Made by a program: the position numbers and the translations under genes. Positions 9,004 through 23,301 of a stretch of 64,000 nucleotides of DNA are shown here, piece by piece; the stretch's first letter is position 1; each line of letters opens with the position of its first letter. The stretch comes from Blastococcus saxobsidens DD2 (GTDB taxonomy: Bacteria; Actinomycetota; Actinomycetes; Mycobacteriales; Geodermatophilaceae): positions 2,025,541-2,089,540 of the forward strand of contig NC_016943.1 of NCBI RefSeq assembly GCF_000284015.1. Reading direction: 5' to 3'. The notes beneath the pieces are model-generated. The model saw nothing but the letters and a program-made list of their open reading frames with translations. It did no database searches and was not told the origin of the DNA.

Positions 9004-9644
9004 CCCGGGTGCTGGTCGCGGACGACCACGCCGGTTTCCGTGCGGGGATCACCACCCTGCTGCGCTCGCTGCCCGGCATCGAGGTCGTCGGCGAGGCCGC
9101 CAGCGGCGACGAGGCGGTGGTCCGCGCAGTGGCCAGCGGCGCCGACGTCGTCCTGATGGACCTGGCCATGCCGGGCGGCGGTGGACTCGCGGCCACCGAG
9201 CGGCTGGTCCGAGAGGCACCGCACGTCGCCGTCCTCGTGCTCACCATGTCGGCCGAGGACGCATCGGTGACCGCCGCCCTGCGGGCCGGTGCCCGCGGGT
9301 ACCTCGTCAAGGGCGCGTCGCGGGCCGAGGTCGGGCGGGCGCTGCAGACGGTGGCGGACGGCGGGATGGTCGTCGGCGCCGCTGTCGCGCACCGGGTGGC
9401 GGCGCTGGTGGGCGGGCCGGCCGGCCTGGAGCACGAGCACCTCGCCGACCTGTCGACGCGCGAGCGCGAGGTGCTCGAGCTGATGGCGCAGGGGCTCGAC
9501 AACGGGGAGATCGCCCGGCGGCTGTTCCTCAGCCCCAAGACGGTGCGGAACGTCGTGTCGGCGATCTTCGGCAAACTGCACACGTCCGACCGGGTCCAGG
9601 TGGTGCTGCGGGCCCGCGGGGCCGGGTACGGCGACGGCGGATGA
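9000..9644 (+). CDS. LuxR/NarL-family response regulator
   Basis: A 214-residue transcription factor with a receiver domain (acidic pocket VADDHAG, phosphoacceptor Asp54 in LMDLAMPG, conserved Thr in VLVLTMS and Lys in GYLVKGAS) followed by a GerE-type HTH (LSTREREVLELMAQGLDNGEI, then LSPKTVRNVVSAIFGKL). It is translationally coupled to the upstream sensor kinase and is almost certainly its cognate regulator. Targets are unknown; the membrane-protein gene 79 nt downstream is a candidate. Confidence 0.9.
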   Translation: MTRVLVADDHAGFRAGITTLLRSLPGIEVVGEAASGDEAVVRAVASGADVVLMDLAMPGGGGLAATERLVREAPHVAVLVLTMSAEDASVTAALRAGARGYLVKGASRAEVGRALQTVADGGMVVGAAVAHRVAALVGGPAGLEHEHLADLSTREREVLELMAQGLDNGEIARRLFLSPKTVRNVVSAIFGKLHTSDRVQVVLRARGAGYGDGG

Positions 9645-9723
9645 GGGTGTCCCGGGACCGTCCCGGCGGAATCGGGACGCCGATCACTACAGGGGCGGAC
9701 GCCGCACGGCCGAGGCTCCCGGC

Positions 9724-10560
9724 ATGACCGAGAACCTTGCTCAGGACGCCGCCCCCGCCGGCCGGGCGCGGCGCGTTTCCTTCACCGTCGTCGCCGCCAT
9801 CGCGGCCCTGCTCACCGGTGTGCTCACCGTCGGCTCGCTCGGCCAGCTCGTGGGTGGTGTGACTCCCGACGGCTCCCCGATGACCGCGGACGGCCGGCTC
9901 GTCGCGCTCGTGCACGTGCCGTGGCTCGCGCTCGGCTGGTGTGCGGCGTTCGTCGCACTGCTCTGGCAGGCACGGCAGCGGGTGGCGCCCTACCAGCAGG
10001 CGGTGGCCATGCTCGGAGGGCTCTACATCGGCGGCCTGCTGGCCAGGCTGAGCGACCCGGTCTTCTACGTCGGGTTCGGCGTGGTCGTGCTGCTGCTCGG
10101 CGTGCTGCACCCGGCGGGGCGCGCGGTCTGGCGGCCGGGTGCCGATGGCATCTCCCCGGTGCTGGTGCCGTTCGCGCTGCTGCTCGCGGCGCCGTGCACC
10201 CTGTACGCGATCGAGATGACGAACCTCCAGGCGCAGGCCGGGTCGGGCGGGACGTTCTACACCGCGATCGCGGCGACCGCCCTCGCCGTACCGCTGGTCG
10301 GCCTGGTGGCCGGGCTCCGCGCCCCCGGCTGGCGGCTGCCGCTGTGGGTGACCGGGGGCATGCTGTTCCTCCTCGTCGGATCCGGCGCCGCCGCGGACCC
10401 GGCCGCGCCCGCGTCGCCGCCCACCGGCTGGATCCTGGCCGGTCTCGTCGCCGCCGTGGCATTCGTCGGCCTGGGGGAGTGGGAGGCCCAGCGGCTCGCC
10501 CGTGACCCCGGACCGGCGTCCCCCGGGTCCGACCGGCACCCGGCACGTGCCCTGCTCCGC
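9724..10560 (+). CDS. Multi-pass membrane protein, 3' end unclear
   Basis: The reading frame starting with MTENLAQD encodes about eight hydrophobic segments (VVAAIAALLTGVLTVGSL; VPWLALGWCAAFVALLW; VGFGVVVLLLGVL and others) and is unassigned to a family. Protein-like sequence ends around GLGEWEAQRLARDPG (near 10510), but the frame has no stop until 11247, running antisense through the complete TetR gene. A terminator hairpin at 10577-10607 argues that the gene normally ends before it; the end given here is an estimate. A stop does lie at 10503-10505 in a neighbouring frame, so a late frameshift or sequence error is possible. It may belong to the two-component operon. Confidence 0.5.
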
Positions 10561-10576
10561 TGTCGGCGCATCCCGG

Positions 10577-10607
10577 CCCCCTCCCGGAGGCTCCGCGCGG
10601 GAGGGGG
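10577..10607. terminator. Bidirectional GC hairpin terminator
   Basis: Ten-base-pair stem CCCCCTCCCG (10577-10586) with CGGGAGGGGG (10598-10607) and an 11-nt loop. It sits just past the TetR stop and at the expected end of the opposing membrane-protein gene. There is no long U tract, as is usual in high-GC actinobacteria. Confidence 0.7.
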
Positions 10608-10611
10608 TCCT

Positions 10612-11199
10612 TCAGCGCGGAACGAGCCGGTCGAGGACGTCCCGCAGCAGCTCGAGCAGCTCCTCGCGGGTCATCGTCGGTTCGAGAACCCACTGGGCGA
10701 CCAGGTCCTCGGTGAAGGCGAACCAGGCGAGCACCAGCTGACGCCGGAGCGCGTCGTCGGGCAGCTGGAGTGCGGTCAGCGCGACGTCCACCAGCCGGCC
10801 GCGGGTCTCCTCGTAGACCTCCGACACCCACGGGTCGCCGCCGCCGGCGCCGCGCACGAAGGCCAGGTGGCTCTCCCGGAACGTCTCCACCCAGCCGACG
10901 TAACGGTCGAGCATCCCGGTGACCTGCTCCTCCGACGGCGTCTCGTGCCCGGGGAGGATGTGGGTCATCAGCAGGTCGGCCGCGGCGCGGGTGACCGCGG
11001 TGTAGTACTCGCGCTTGGTCGCGAAGTAGTGGAACAGCAGGCTGCGGCTGATGCCCGCCCGGCGGGCCACCTCGTCGATGGTGAGCTCCTGCACCGGCGT
11101 GGTGGGCAGCAGCTCGAGCCCGATCTGCACCAGCTGCGCCCGCCGGTCGCCGGCCGAGCGACGCGACCGGGCATGGTCGGGACGGGACGACGCCGTCAT
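10612..11199 (-). CDS. TetR-family transcriptional regulator
   Basis: A 195-residue one-component repressor. The N-terminal HTH is clear (about residues 22-66: RAQLVQIGLELL, then LTIDEVARRAGISRSLLFHYF, then the TKREYY helix). The C-terminal ligand and dimer domain is typical of TetR_N/TetR_C proteins. It is the last gene of a minus-strand run (BVMO, hydrolase, TetR) with only 16 nt between it and the hydrolase gene. It probably represses that run and the divergent SDR gene through the two palindromes at 13747 and 13777. The inducer may be a ketone, ester or lipid metabolised by the cluster. Confidence 0.87.
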   Translation of the reverse strand: MTASSRPDHARSRRSAGDRRAQLVQIGLELLPTTPVQELTIDEVARRAGISRSLLFHYFATKREYYTAVTRAAADLLMTHILPGHETPSEEQVTGMLDRYVGWVETFRESHLAFVRGAGGGDPWVSEVYEETRGRLVDVALTALQLPDDALRRQLVLAWFAFTEDLVAQWVLEPTMTREELLELLRDVLDRLVPR

Positions 11200-11215
11200 G
11201 ACGGGGACCCGGGCC

Positions 11216-12181
11216 TCATGCGGCGGCCTGGTCGGCCGTGGCCGTGACGAGCAGCCGCTCGATCGCCTCGGCGACCAGCGCCGCGCGTTCCTGGGGCAGC
11301 ATGTGCCCGGTCCGGGGGATGATCTGCAGCGTCGCGTCGGGCAGCGCCTGGGCCAGCTGGTGGCTGTGCCGCTTCGGCGTGAGCTCGTCGCTCTCCCCGA
11401 CCAGGATCTCCACCGGCACGCTCGTCAGCGCCTGCAGCTCCTGCCGCTTGTCGTGCTCGCCGAGCGCCGGGTAGAAGGCGGCGAAGGCCCGCACCGTCGA
11501 GGCGTGCATGATCTCCGCTCCGGCGACGACCATCTCGTCGGTGGCGTCGGCCCCGTAGAGCAGCTCGCGCACGAGCTTCTGGTGCCGCGGATGCGTCGGG
11601 GGCAGCAGCCGGCGCATGCGCTCCAGAGCCCGTGCGCCGCCGATCGCGACGGTGACCATCCCGGGGGCGAGCTTCAGCTGCAGCCGCTCGGCCGGGGTCG
11701 TGCCGGCCGGGGCGAGGTCGCCGGCCGACGTCGACACGAGTGCCACCCCGCGGACCCGGTCGCCGAACAGCTCGGGGCGCGCGGCGGCCAGGCACATGAT
11801 CGTCATGCCGCCCATGGAGTGCCCCGCCAGCACGAGCGGCCCGGTGGGGGCCAGCTGGTCGAGCAGCTCGCCGAGGTCGGCGCCGAGCTGGTCGATGGAG
11901 AGCTCCGCGACCTCAGCTGCGTACCTGGGGTGGGTGGGAGAACGCCAGGTGGACCGGCCGTGGCCGCGCTGGTCGTAGCGGATCAGCCGCAGCTCGCCGG
12001 CGGCGACCCGCGGGGTGAGCAGCTCGGCGACGTCGTCCCAGGCAGCCTGGGCCAGCGTCCAGCCGTGCGCGAGCACCAGGGTGACCGGCGCGTCGTCGGA
12101 GCCCTCGACGACGGCGTGCAGGACGGCGCCGTCGGTCGTGCGGACCGCCGCCACCCGGCGGAGGAGGGTGCCGGCGCTCAT
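11216..12181 (-). CDS. Alpha/beta hydrolase of the BVMO cluster
   Basis: A 321-residue alpha/beta hydrolase fold enzyme: VLAHGWTLAQAAWDD (oxyanion region), DQRGHGRS, the nucleophile elbow GHSMGG, an acid in LVGESDELTP and the histidine in IPRTGHMLPQE. The start overlaps the stop of the Baeyer-Villiger monooxygenase gene by 4 nt (ATGA). In such pairs the monooxygenase inserts oxygen next to a ketone and the hydrolase opens the resulting ester or lactone. It could also be a general lipase or esterase. Confidence 0.85.
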   Translation of the reverse strand: MSAGTLLRRVAAVRTTDGAVLHAVVEGSDDAPVTLVLAHGWTLAQAAWDDVAELLTPRVAAGELRLIRYDQRGHGRSTWRSPTHPRYAAEVAELSIDQLGADLGELLDQLAPTGPLVLAGHSMGGMTIMCLAAARPELFGDRVRGVALVSTSAGDLAPAGTTPAERLQLKLAPGMVTVAIGGARALERMRRLLPPTHPRHQKLVRELLYGADATDEMVVAGAEIMHASTVRAFAAFYPALGEHDKRQELQALTSVPVEILVGESDELTPKRHSHQLAQALPDATLQIIPRTGHMLPQERAALVAEAIERLLVTATADQAAA

Positions 12182-13716
12182 GCCGCCACCTCGGGCCGCT
12201 CGGTGCCGGCGGGGATGCCCACGTAGTTCTCCCGGTCGAGGGTGCGGGTGAGCGTGCGGAACCGGAACGTGAAGTCCGGCCACAGGGTCGTGTTGTGGCC
12301 GTGCTGGTCCAGGTACCAGCTGGCGCACCCGCCGGCGAGCCACACGGTGCCCTTCGACTTCTCGGCGATCAGCGACCGCCAGGACTCCTGCGCCTCCGGG
12401 GTGGTCTCCAGGACCGCCAGCCCCTCGGCGTCCATGGTCTTCAGCGCGTCGTCGACGTAGGCGACCTGCGACTCGATCATGTAGACCATCGAGGTGTGGC
12501 CGACGCCCACGTTCGGGCCGACCAGCAGGAACATGTTCGGGAAGCCGGCCACCGTGGCGCTGCGGTTGCTCACCATGCCGTCTTCCCACACCTGGGCCAG
12601 CGAGCGCCCGTTTCGGCCGCGGATCTTCTCCGCGATCGGCAGGTCGGTCACGTGGAAGCCGGTGGCCAGCACGACGGTGTCGGTCGGTCGCTCGACGCCG
12701 TCCGTGGTCACGATGGAATGCGGGCGGACCTCGGCGATCCCGGCGGTGACCAGCTCGGCGTTCGGGGCCGCGACCGCCGGGAAGTAGTCGTTGCTGATCA
12801 GGATCCGCTTGCAGCCGATCGTGTAGTCCGGTGTCAGGGCCCGGCGGAGCTTCGGGTCGCGCACCTGCCGGTGCAGATGGGCCTTCGCGAGCTTTCCCAC
12901 CGGCCTGAGGAAGCGCCGGTTCTTGGCCATGCCGATGACGAGGAACTCGCGGAACAGGTACAGGAACCCGCGGATCGCGTTCTGCAGACCCGGGACGAGG
13001 CGGTAGAGCCGGCGCGTCCACGGCTGCACCGGGTGGTCGGTGCGGGGCACGACCCAGGCGGGCGTGCGCTGGTAGACGGCGATGCTCGCCACGATCGGCT
13101 GGATGGCCGGTACCACCTGGATGGCCGAGGCGCCGGTGCCGATGACGGCGACCTGCTCGCCGGTGAGGTCGTGGGAGTGGTCCCACCGCGCGGAGTGCAT
13201 GACGGTGCCGGCGAAGGTGTCCAGGCTCGGGATGTCGGGATAGATCGGGTCGGCGAGGGCCCCGGCCGCGGAGACGAGCACGCGGGCGCGGAACTCGCCC
13301 GCCGTGGTGGAGACCAGCCACCGCTGCGCGGCGTCGTCCCAGCGGGCGGCGGTGACGTCGGCGCCGAAGACGCAGTGCCGGCGGACGTCGAACCGGTCGG
13401 CCGTCGCCTGCAGGTACGCGTGGATCTCCGGCTGCTCGGAGTAGGAGCGTCCCCAGTCGGGGTTCTGCGCGAAGGAGAACGAGTACAGGTTGGACTGCAC
13501 GTCGCAGGCCGCGCCCGGATAGGTGTTGTCCCGCCAGGTGCCACCGACGTCGTCGGCGCGCTCGAGGAGGACGAAGTCGGTCTCCCCGCGCCGCCGGAGG
13601 GTGATCGCCATGCCGAGGCCGGCGAACCCCGATCCGATGATCGCGATGCCTACCTCACGGAGTGCTCCGGCCATCCCGCGCACGGGGACGGGCTGGTCCT
13701 CGAGCGTGCTGGTCAC
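12178..13716 (-). CDS. Flavin-containing Baeyer-Villiger monooxygenase
   Basis: A 512-residue NADPH- and FAD-dependent monooxygenase. It has an FAD Rossmann motif (IIGSGFAGLGMA, about residues 26-37), GGTWRDNTYPGAACDV, the Baeyer-Villiger fingerprint FAGTVMHSARW (FxGxxxHxxxW), and a second nucleotide motif for NADPH (VIGTGASA). The fingerprint separates it from N-hydroxylating relatives. Start is GTG 13716, about 25 nt downstream of a TetR-type palindrome. It is first in the BVMO-hydrolase-TetR run and divergent from an SDR gene. The SDR could oxidise an alcohol to the ketone this enzyme uses. The substrate is unknown; a cyclic ketone, long-chain ketone or steroid are options. Confidence 0.9.
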   Translation of the reverse strand: MTSTLEDQPVPVRGMAGALREVGIAIIGSGFAGLGMAITLRRRGETDFVLLERADDVGGTWRDNTYPGAACDVQSNLYSFSFAQNPDWGRSYSEQPEIHAYLQATADRFDVRRHCVFGADVTAARWDDAAQRWLVSTTAGEFRARVLVSAAGALADPIYPDIPSLDTFAGTVMHSARWDHSHDLTGEQVAVIGTGASAIQVVPAIQPIVASIAVYQRTPAWVVPRTDHPVQPWTRRLYRLVPGLQNAIRGFLYLFREFLVIGMAKNRRFLRPVGKLAKAHLHRQVRDPKLRRALTPDYTIGCKRILISNDYFPAVAAPNAELVTAGIAEVRPHSIVTTDGVERPTDTVVLATGFHVTDLPIAEKIRGRNGRSLAQVWEDGMVSNRSATVAGFPNMFLLVGPNVGVGHTSMVYMIESQVAYVDDALKTMDAEGLAVLETTPEAQESWRSLIAEKSKGTVWLAGGCASWYLDQHGHNTTLWPDFTFRFRTLTRTLDRENYVGIPAGTERPEVAA

Positions 13717-13746
13717 CGATTCGGCTCCTTCGCGGTCCCGGCTTGC

Positions 13747-13759
13747 TGAGCAGTGCTCA
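13747..13759. promoter_or_regulatory. TetR-type operator, copy 1
   Basis: Perfect palindrome TGAGCA-G-TGCTCA in the divergent promoter region, on the monooxygenase side. Its centre (13753) is 31 bp, about three helical turns, from the centre of the second copy, so two repressor dimers could bind on one DNA face. Confidence 0.75.
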
Positions 13760-13776
13760 ACACGCTACAACGACTG

Positions 13777-13791
13777 TTGAGCACTGCTCAA
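13777..13791. promoter_or_regulatory. TetR-type operator, copy 2
   Basis: Perfect palindrome TTGAGCA-C-TGCTCAA on the SDR side of the same intergenic region, with the same half-site as copy 1. It probably gives coordinated repression of both divergent transcripts by the cluster's TetR protein. Confidence 0.75.
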
Positions 13792-13822
13792 ATCGAGCGC
13801 GACGATCTCTGGAGGAGCAGCC

Positions 13823-14737
13823 ATGGCCGGTCTCGGCAAGCGCACCCGCACGTCCCTCGCCGGGAAGTCGGTGCTCATCACCGGTGCCGCCCGGGGCATC
13901 GGCGCCGAGCTGGCCCGCCGCGCCGCCGCCCGCGGGGCGCGGATCGCGCTGGTCGGGCTGGAGCCCGAGCAGCTGGCGGAGGTCGCCGCGGACCTCGGCC
14001 CCGAGCACCTGTGGGTGGAGGCCGACGTCACCGACGCCGACGCGCTCGAGGCGGCCGTCCAGCGGACGGTCGACACCTTCGGCGGGCTGGACATCGTCGT
14101 CGCCAATGCCGGCATCGCCCCGCTGACCACGGTCATGACCAGTTCGGCGCACGCGCTGGCGAGGACCATCGAGGTCAACCTGATCGGGGCGATGCTGACC
14201 ACCCACGCGGCCCTGCCCGAGATCGCGAAGCGCCGGGGGCACGTGCTGCTGATCTCCTCCGCGGCGGCCTTCACCGTGCTGCCCGGGATGAGCGCGTACT
14301 GCGCGTCCAAGGCCGGCGTCGAGCGGTTCGGGGACGCTCTCCGCCTCGAGGTCGCCTACCGCGGGGTCACCGTGGCCAGCGCGCACCCGACCTGGATCGA
14401 CACCGACATGGTCCGGGACACGGAGGAGGCGCTGCCCACCTTCAAGGCCACCCGTCAGCAGCTCCCCGGGCCGCTCGGCGCCTTCACCTCGGTCGAGGAC
14501 TGCGCCGACGCCCTCGTCGAGAACCTCGAGACCCGGGGACGCCGGGTGTTCGTGCCGCGGTCGGTCGGCACCGTGGCGGCGCTCCGCCAGCTGGTCACCG
14601 GTGTCGTGGCCGAGAAGGTCGCGATGGCGGTCTCGGCCACGCGGGTGCCGCAGCTCGAGCGGGACATCCAGGCCCTGAACGGGCGGGAGTTCGGCGCGAA
14701 CTCGGTGGGTGACCGCTCGACGGGCACCGCCGCCTGA
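13823..14737 (+). CDS. Short-chain dehydrogenase/reductase
   Basis: A 304-residue SDR with the cofactor motif TGAARGIG (about residues 21-28), structural NAG (VVANAGIAP), catalytic serine in LISSAAAF and the YxxxK pair in YCASKAG. The C-terminus is extended past the classical 250 residues, as in SDR/lipid-type reductases. A strong GGAGGAG lies 5 nt before the ATG. It is divergent from the monooxygenase gene across the paired operators, so it is likely coregulated and may interconvert the alcohol and ketone used by that enzyme. Confidence 0.9.
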   Translation: MAGLGKRTRTSLAGKSVLITGAARGIGAELARRAAARGARIALVGLEPEQLAEVAADLGPEHLWVEADVTDADALEAAVQRTVDTFGGLDIVVANAGIAPLTTVMTSSAHALARTIEVNLIGAMLTTHAALPEIAKRRGHVLLISSAAAFTVLPGMSAYCASKAGVERFGDALRLEVAYRGVTVASAHPTWIDTDMVRDTEEALPTFKATRQQLPGPLGAFTSVEDCADALVENLETRGRRVFVPRSVGTVAALRQLVTGVVAEKVAMAVSATRVPQLERDIQALNGREFGANSVGDRSTGTAA

Positions 14738-14751
14738 TCGGTGGTGTGAGC

Positions 14752-14808
14752 GTGGGCGCTGACGCCCCGTTCTGCGACCGGGAACCGGGCGCCGGCGCAC
14801 ATCGTCGG
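14752..14808. repeat. Dispersed hairpin, family A copy 2
   Basis: A degenerate member: GGGCGCTGACGCCCCGTTC faces GAACCGGGCGCCGGCGCAC, followed by ATCGTCGG. It lies between the SDR stop and the RNase AS start. Confidence 0.6.
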
Positions 14809-14843
14809 CGGAGCAGCGCCGAGCCCTCGCCTACGGTTGGCCG

Positions 14844-15329
14844 GTGCGGCGCTTCTTCTACGACACCGAGTTCATCGAGGACGGCAGCACCATCGACCTG
14901 GTGTCGATCGGTGTCGTCGACGAGACGGGGCGGGAGTTCTACGCCGTCAGCACCCAGTTCGACCCGGACAAGGCGATTCCGTGGGTGCGCCGCAACGTCC
15001 TGGACCAGCTGCCCCCGCCGGCGGACAAGGCGTGGCGCAGCCGCGAGCGGATCCGCGAGGACCTGCTGGCCTTCCTGACCGGCCCCGGGGAGGAGATCGA
15101 GCTGTGGGCCTGGTTGGCCGCCTACGACCACGTGGCGCTGTGCCAGCTCTGGGGTGCCATGCCGGCGCTGCCCCGGCCGATCCCGCGGTTCACCCGCGAG
15201 CTGCGCCAACGGTGGGACGACCGCGGGCAGCCGCCGCTGCCGCCCAAGCCGGCCGGCACGCACGACGCCCTGGTCGACGCCCGCTACAACCTCGCGCGCT
15301 GGCAGGCGATCGAGGCCGCCGGCAGCTGA
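14844..15329 (+). CDS. Polyadenylate-specific 3'-exoribonuclease AS
   Basis: A 161-residue DEDD-type 3'-5' exoribonuclease matching the RNase AS family (M. tuberculosis Rv2179c), which trims adenylate-rich RNA tails. Visible acidic sites are YDTEFIEDG (first D and E), the AAYDHVALC motif and [13 protein letters not shown] with the final His/Asp. Length matches the family. The GTG start is preceded by a possible -10 (TACGGT, 14832-14837) only 6 nt upstream, so the transcript may be leaderless. A terminator hairpin follows the stop. Confidence 0.9.
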   Translation: MRRFFYDTEFIEDGSTIDLVSIGVVDETGREFYAVSTQFDPDKAIPWVRRNVLDQLPPPADKAWRSRERIREDLLAFLTGPGEEIELWAWLAAYDHVALCQLWGAMPALPRPIPRFTRELRQRWDDRGQPPLPPKPAGTHDALVDARYNLARWQAIEAAGS

Positions 15330-15343
15330 CCGGTGTGCACGAA

Positions 15344-15372
15344 AGCCCCCCTCCCGGGATGGGAGAGGGGCT
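15344..15372. terminator. Bidirectional hairpin terminator
   Basis: Imperfect stem in which AGCCCC and CTCCC pair with GGGAG and GGGGCT around a short loop. It lies between the convergent RNase AS and chemoreceptor genes and could end both transcripts. Confidence 0.7.
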
Positions 15373-15393
15373 GACGTGCCCAGACGGCGGTCG

Positions 15394-21276
<5,883 letters not shown>

Positions 21277-21280
21277 CATC

Positions 21281-21335
21281 GGGCGCTGATGCGCAGTTCC
21301 GCCGCCCGGAACTGCGCATCGGCGCCCATCGTCGG
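21281..21335. repeat. Dispersed hairpin, family A copy 3
   Basis: The best-formed copy. GCTGATGCGCAGTTCC (to 21300) faces GGAACTGCGCATCGGC (from 21308) across a 7-nt loop, and GGGCGC/GCGCCC closes the stem. ATCGTCGG follows. Confidence 0.8.
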
Positions 21336-21397
21336 CCGCTGTCCACAGATCTCTGACGATGCAGCCACGGCGGTGGGGCGACCGTCAGGCTGGAAAC

Positions 21398-22318
21398 GTG
21401 GCGCACGACCCCCAACCGCTGCTCGGTGAGACCGGCTGGATCGCCGGTCCCGAGCTGCTGTCCTGCGTCAGCCGCAGCACCGTGCGGAACTGGATCGCTG
21501 CGGGCAGGCTCGTGCGCCTCGCCCCGGGCCTCTTCGCACTCCCCGCCGTCGCCCGCGAGTGGCGGGTCAGGGTGGCTGCGACGCTCGACGGGCGTGAGGC
21601 GGTCGCCAGCCACGTGACGGCGCTGGCTTTGTGGGACCTGGTCACCCACCCGCCCGGGGCCGTGCACGTCAGCGTCGAACCGGGGCGGAGCGGTCGTGGT
21701 TCGCCGGGTGTGGTCGTGCATCGGGCGGCCGGTGCCTGGGCGGATCGGCGCCGGATCGACGGGCTTGCGGTGAGCTCCGTCGAGCGGGCGGTAGTCGACA
21801 CCTGGGCCGTACCGTCCGTGCTGCCCCGGTCGCAGGTCAGGGCAGCGGCCATCACCGCCGTTCGTCGCCGGTCGTGCTCGCCCCGGGACCTGCGACTCGA
21901 GCTGGCCGGGCGGCCGCAGCTGCGCGGTCGACCAGAGCTCACCCGGCTCGTCGAACTGCTTGCGGACGGCTGCCAGAGCGAGCTGGAGATCTGGGGCTGC
22001 CTCCACGTCCTCCGCGCCCCTGGCATGCCGACCTTCGTGCAGCAGCGCCGGGTCACGGCCGGGGGACGGAGCTTCGTGCTCGACGCCGCCTGCGAGGAGT
22101 CGATGCTGGCAGTGGAGATGGACGGCTCCGCCTGGCACGGGTCGCGTGCTCAGCGGGAGGCCGACATCGAGCGGGACGCCCTGGTGGCGACGGCCGGCTG
22201 GCAGACCCTCCGCCTCAGCTACGCCCGGATGACGCGGTCACCCGAAGCCTGCCGCCGGGACATCCTGGGCGTCCACGCCGCCCGGCTCCGACTACTGCGG
22301 GCGCGCGTTGTGCGCTGA
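21398..22318 (+). CDS. AbiEi-like winged-helix / DUF559 endonuclease-fold protein
   Basis: A 306-residue protein of a type common in actinobacteria. The N-terminus (about 1-75) resembles the AbiEi antitoxin winged helix (CVSRSTVRNWIAAGRLVRLA, then PGLFALP). The C-terminus (about 215-300) carries a DUF559/Vsr-like restriction-endonuclease core: FVLDAAC, AVEMDGSAWHG, then READIERDALVATAGWQTLR. No partner AbiEii toxin lies next to it. It could be a solitary defence or DNA-repair nuclease. GTG 21398 was chosen over ATG 21359, which adds only Arg-rich residues. It is bracketed by two family A hairpins, the second overlapping its stop codon. Confidence 0.75.
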   Translation: MAHDPQPLLGETGWIAGPELLSCVSRSTVRNWIAAGRLVRLAPGLFALPAVAREWRVRVAATLDGREAVASHVTALALWDLVTHPPGAVHVSVEPGRSGRGSPGVVVHRAAGAWADRRRIDGLAVSSVERAVVDTWAVPSVLPRSQVRAAAITAVRRRSCSPRDLRLELAGRPQLRGRPELTRLVELLADGCQSELEIWGCLHVLRAPGMPTFVQQRRVTAGGRSFVLDAACEESMLAVEMDGSAWHGSRAQREADIERDALVATAGWQTLRLSYARMTRSPEACRRDILGVHAARLRLLRARVVR

Positions 22319-22362
22319 TGCGCACCATCCGGCCCGGAACTACGCATCGGCGCACAGCGTCG
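22309..22362. repeat. Dispersed hairpin, family A copy 4
   Basis: TGTGCGCTGATGCGCA faces TACGCATCGGCGCACA, followed by GCGTCG. It overlaps the last codons of the AbiEi/DUF559 gene and ends before the DNase IV stop. Confidence 0.7.
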
Positions 22363-22370
22363 CGGGGCGG

Positions 22371-23288
22371 TCAGGCGGCGGCGTCGTCCACCGCGTCGCG
22401 CAGCGAGTTCAGCAAGGCGATGTCCGCGGCGTGGCCACCGCACGGGTCGCCGTCGCGCAGGCTGGGCGTCTCCACGACCATCGGGACGCCGGCGGTCGTC
22501 CGGTGCCGCATCAGCTCGGCGAACGGGCCGGTGCCGTAGGCGCCGCCGGAGATGGTCCCGGCACCGATGGTGGTGTGCCGGTCGCGCTTGGAGCCGCACT
22601 CGTCGAGCGAGTCGTTGACGTGCACCAGGCCCAGCCGGCCGGGGCCGACGGTGGCCTCCACGGCGTCCAGGGTGGCGCTCATGCCGCCCGGCACCGACAG
22701 GTCGTGCCCGGCGGCCCAGACGTGGCAGGTGTCGAAGCAGACGCCGAGCAGGGGGTGGTCCTCCAGCGCCGCGAAGTACGGGCCCAGGTCCTCGACGGTG
22801 GCCGCCAGCGCCTTGCCGCCGCCCGCGGTCGGCTCGATCAGCAGCCGTGGTCCGTCGGCGGGTGCGGCCTCCAGCACCGGCAGCAGCCGCTCGTGCAGCT
22901 GGCGGAGCGCGGCCTCGTAGCGGTCCTCGCCGACGGCCGACCCGGCGTGCACGACGACGCCCTGGCAGCCCAGCCGGGCGCCGCGGCGCAGGTTGTGCTC
23001 GATGGCGGCGATCGACTGCTCGACGGTGGCCTCGGTCGGCGAGCCGACGTTGACCAGGAACGGCGTGTGGATGAACGAGGGCACGCCCCGCTCGGCGCAG
23101 CCGGCGGTGAACAGCGCGTCCTGCTCCGGGTCGCCGTCGGTGAGCCGCCAGCCCCTCGGGTTGCCCACGAAGACCTGCACGGCGCGGGCGGCGACGGCGT
23201 CGGTGTAGGTGAGGCCGCCCTTGGCCAGACCGCCCTTGATCTGGATGTGTGCGCCGACGGGCGGCACACCGGGAGAGGTGTTCGACAA
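22371..23288 (-). CDS. nfo: Deoxyribonuclease IV (AP endonuclease 2 family)
   Basis: A TIM-barrel base-excision repair endonuclease that cuts DNA 5' to abasic sites with three zinc ions. The family motifs are present: GAHIQIKGGL at the N-terminus, HTPFLVN (HaPYLiN equivalent), CFDTCHVWAAGHD, HVNDSLDECGSKRDRH and a C-terminal VVETPS. The product is about 305 residues. The start is uncertain: TTG 23288 or GTG 23267, neither with a strong ribosome-binding site. It lies 13 nt behind the pknL-type kinase gene and is probably read through from it. Confidence 0.9.
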   Translation of the reverse strand: MSNTSPGVPPVGAHIQIKGGLAKGGLTYTDAVAARAVQVFVGNPRGWRLTDGDPEQDALFTAGCAERGVPSFIHTPFLVNVGSPTEATVEQSIAAIEHNLRRGARLGCQGVVVHAGSAVGEDRYEAALRQLHERLLPVLEAAPADGPRLLIEPTAGGGKALAATVEDLGPYFAALEDHPLLGVCFDTCHVWAAGHDLSVPGGMSATLDAVEATVGPGRLGLVHVNDSLDECGSKRDRHTTIGAGTISGGAYGTGPFAELMRHRTTAGVPMVVETPSLRDGDPCGGHAADIALLNSLRDAVDDAAA

Positions 23289-23301
23289 GGGAGGGAGGCG
23301 C

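Noticed and set aside
9921..10505. A 194-codon Arg-rich frame within the membrane-protein gene
   Set aside because: Composition is Arg/Gly/Ala-rich with no motif; the overlapping frame gives membrane helices.
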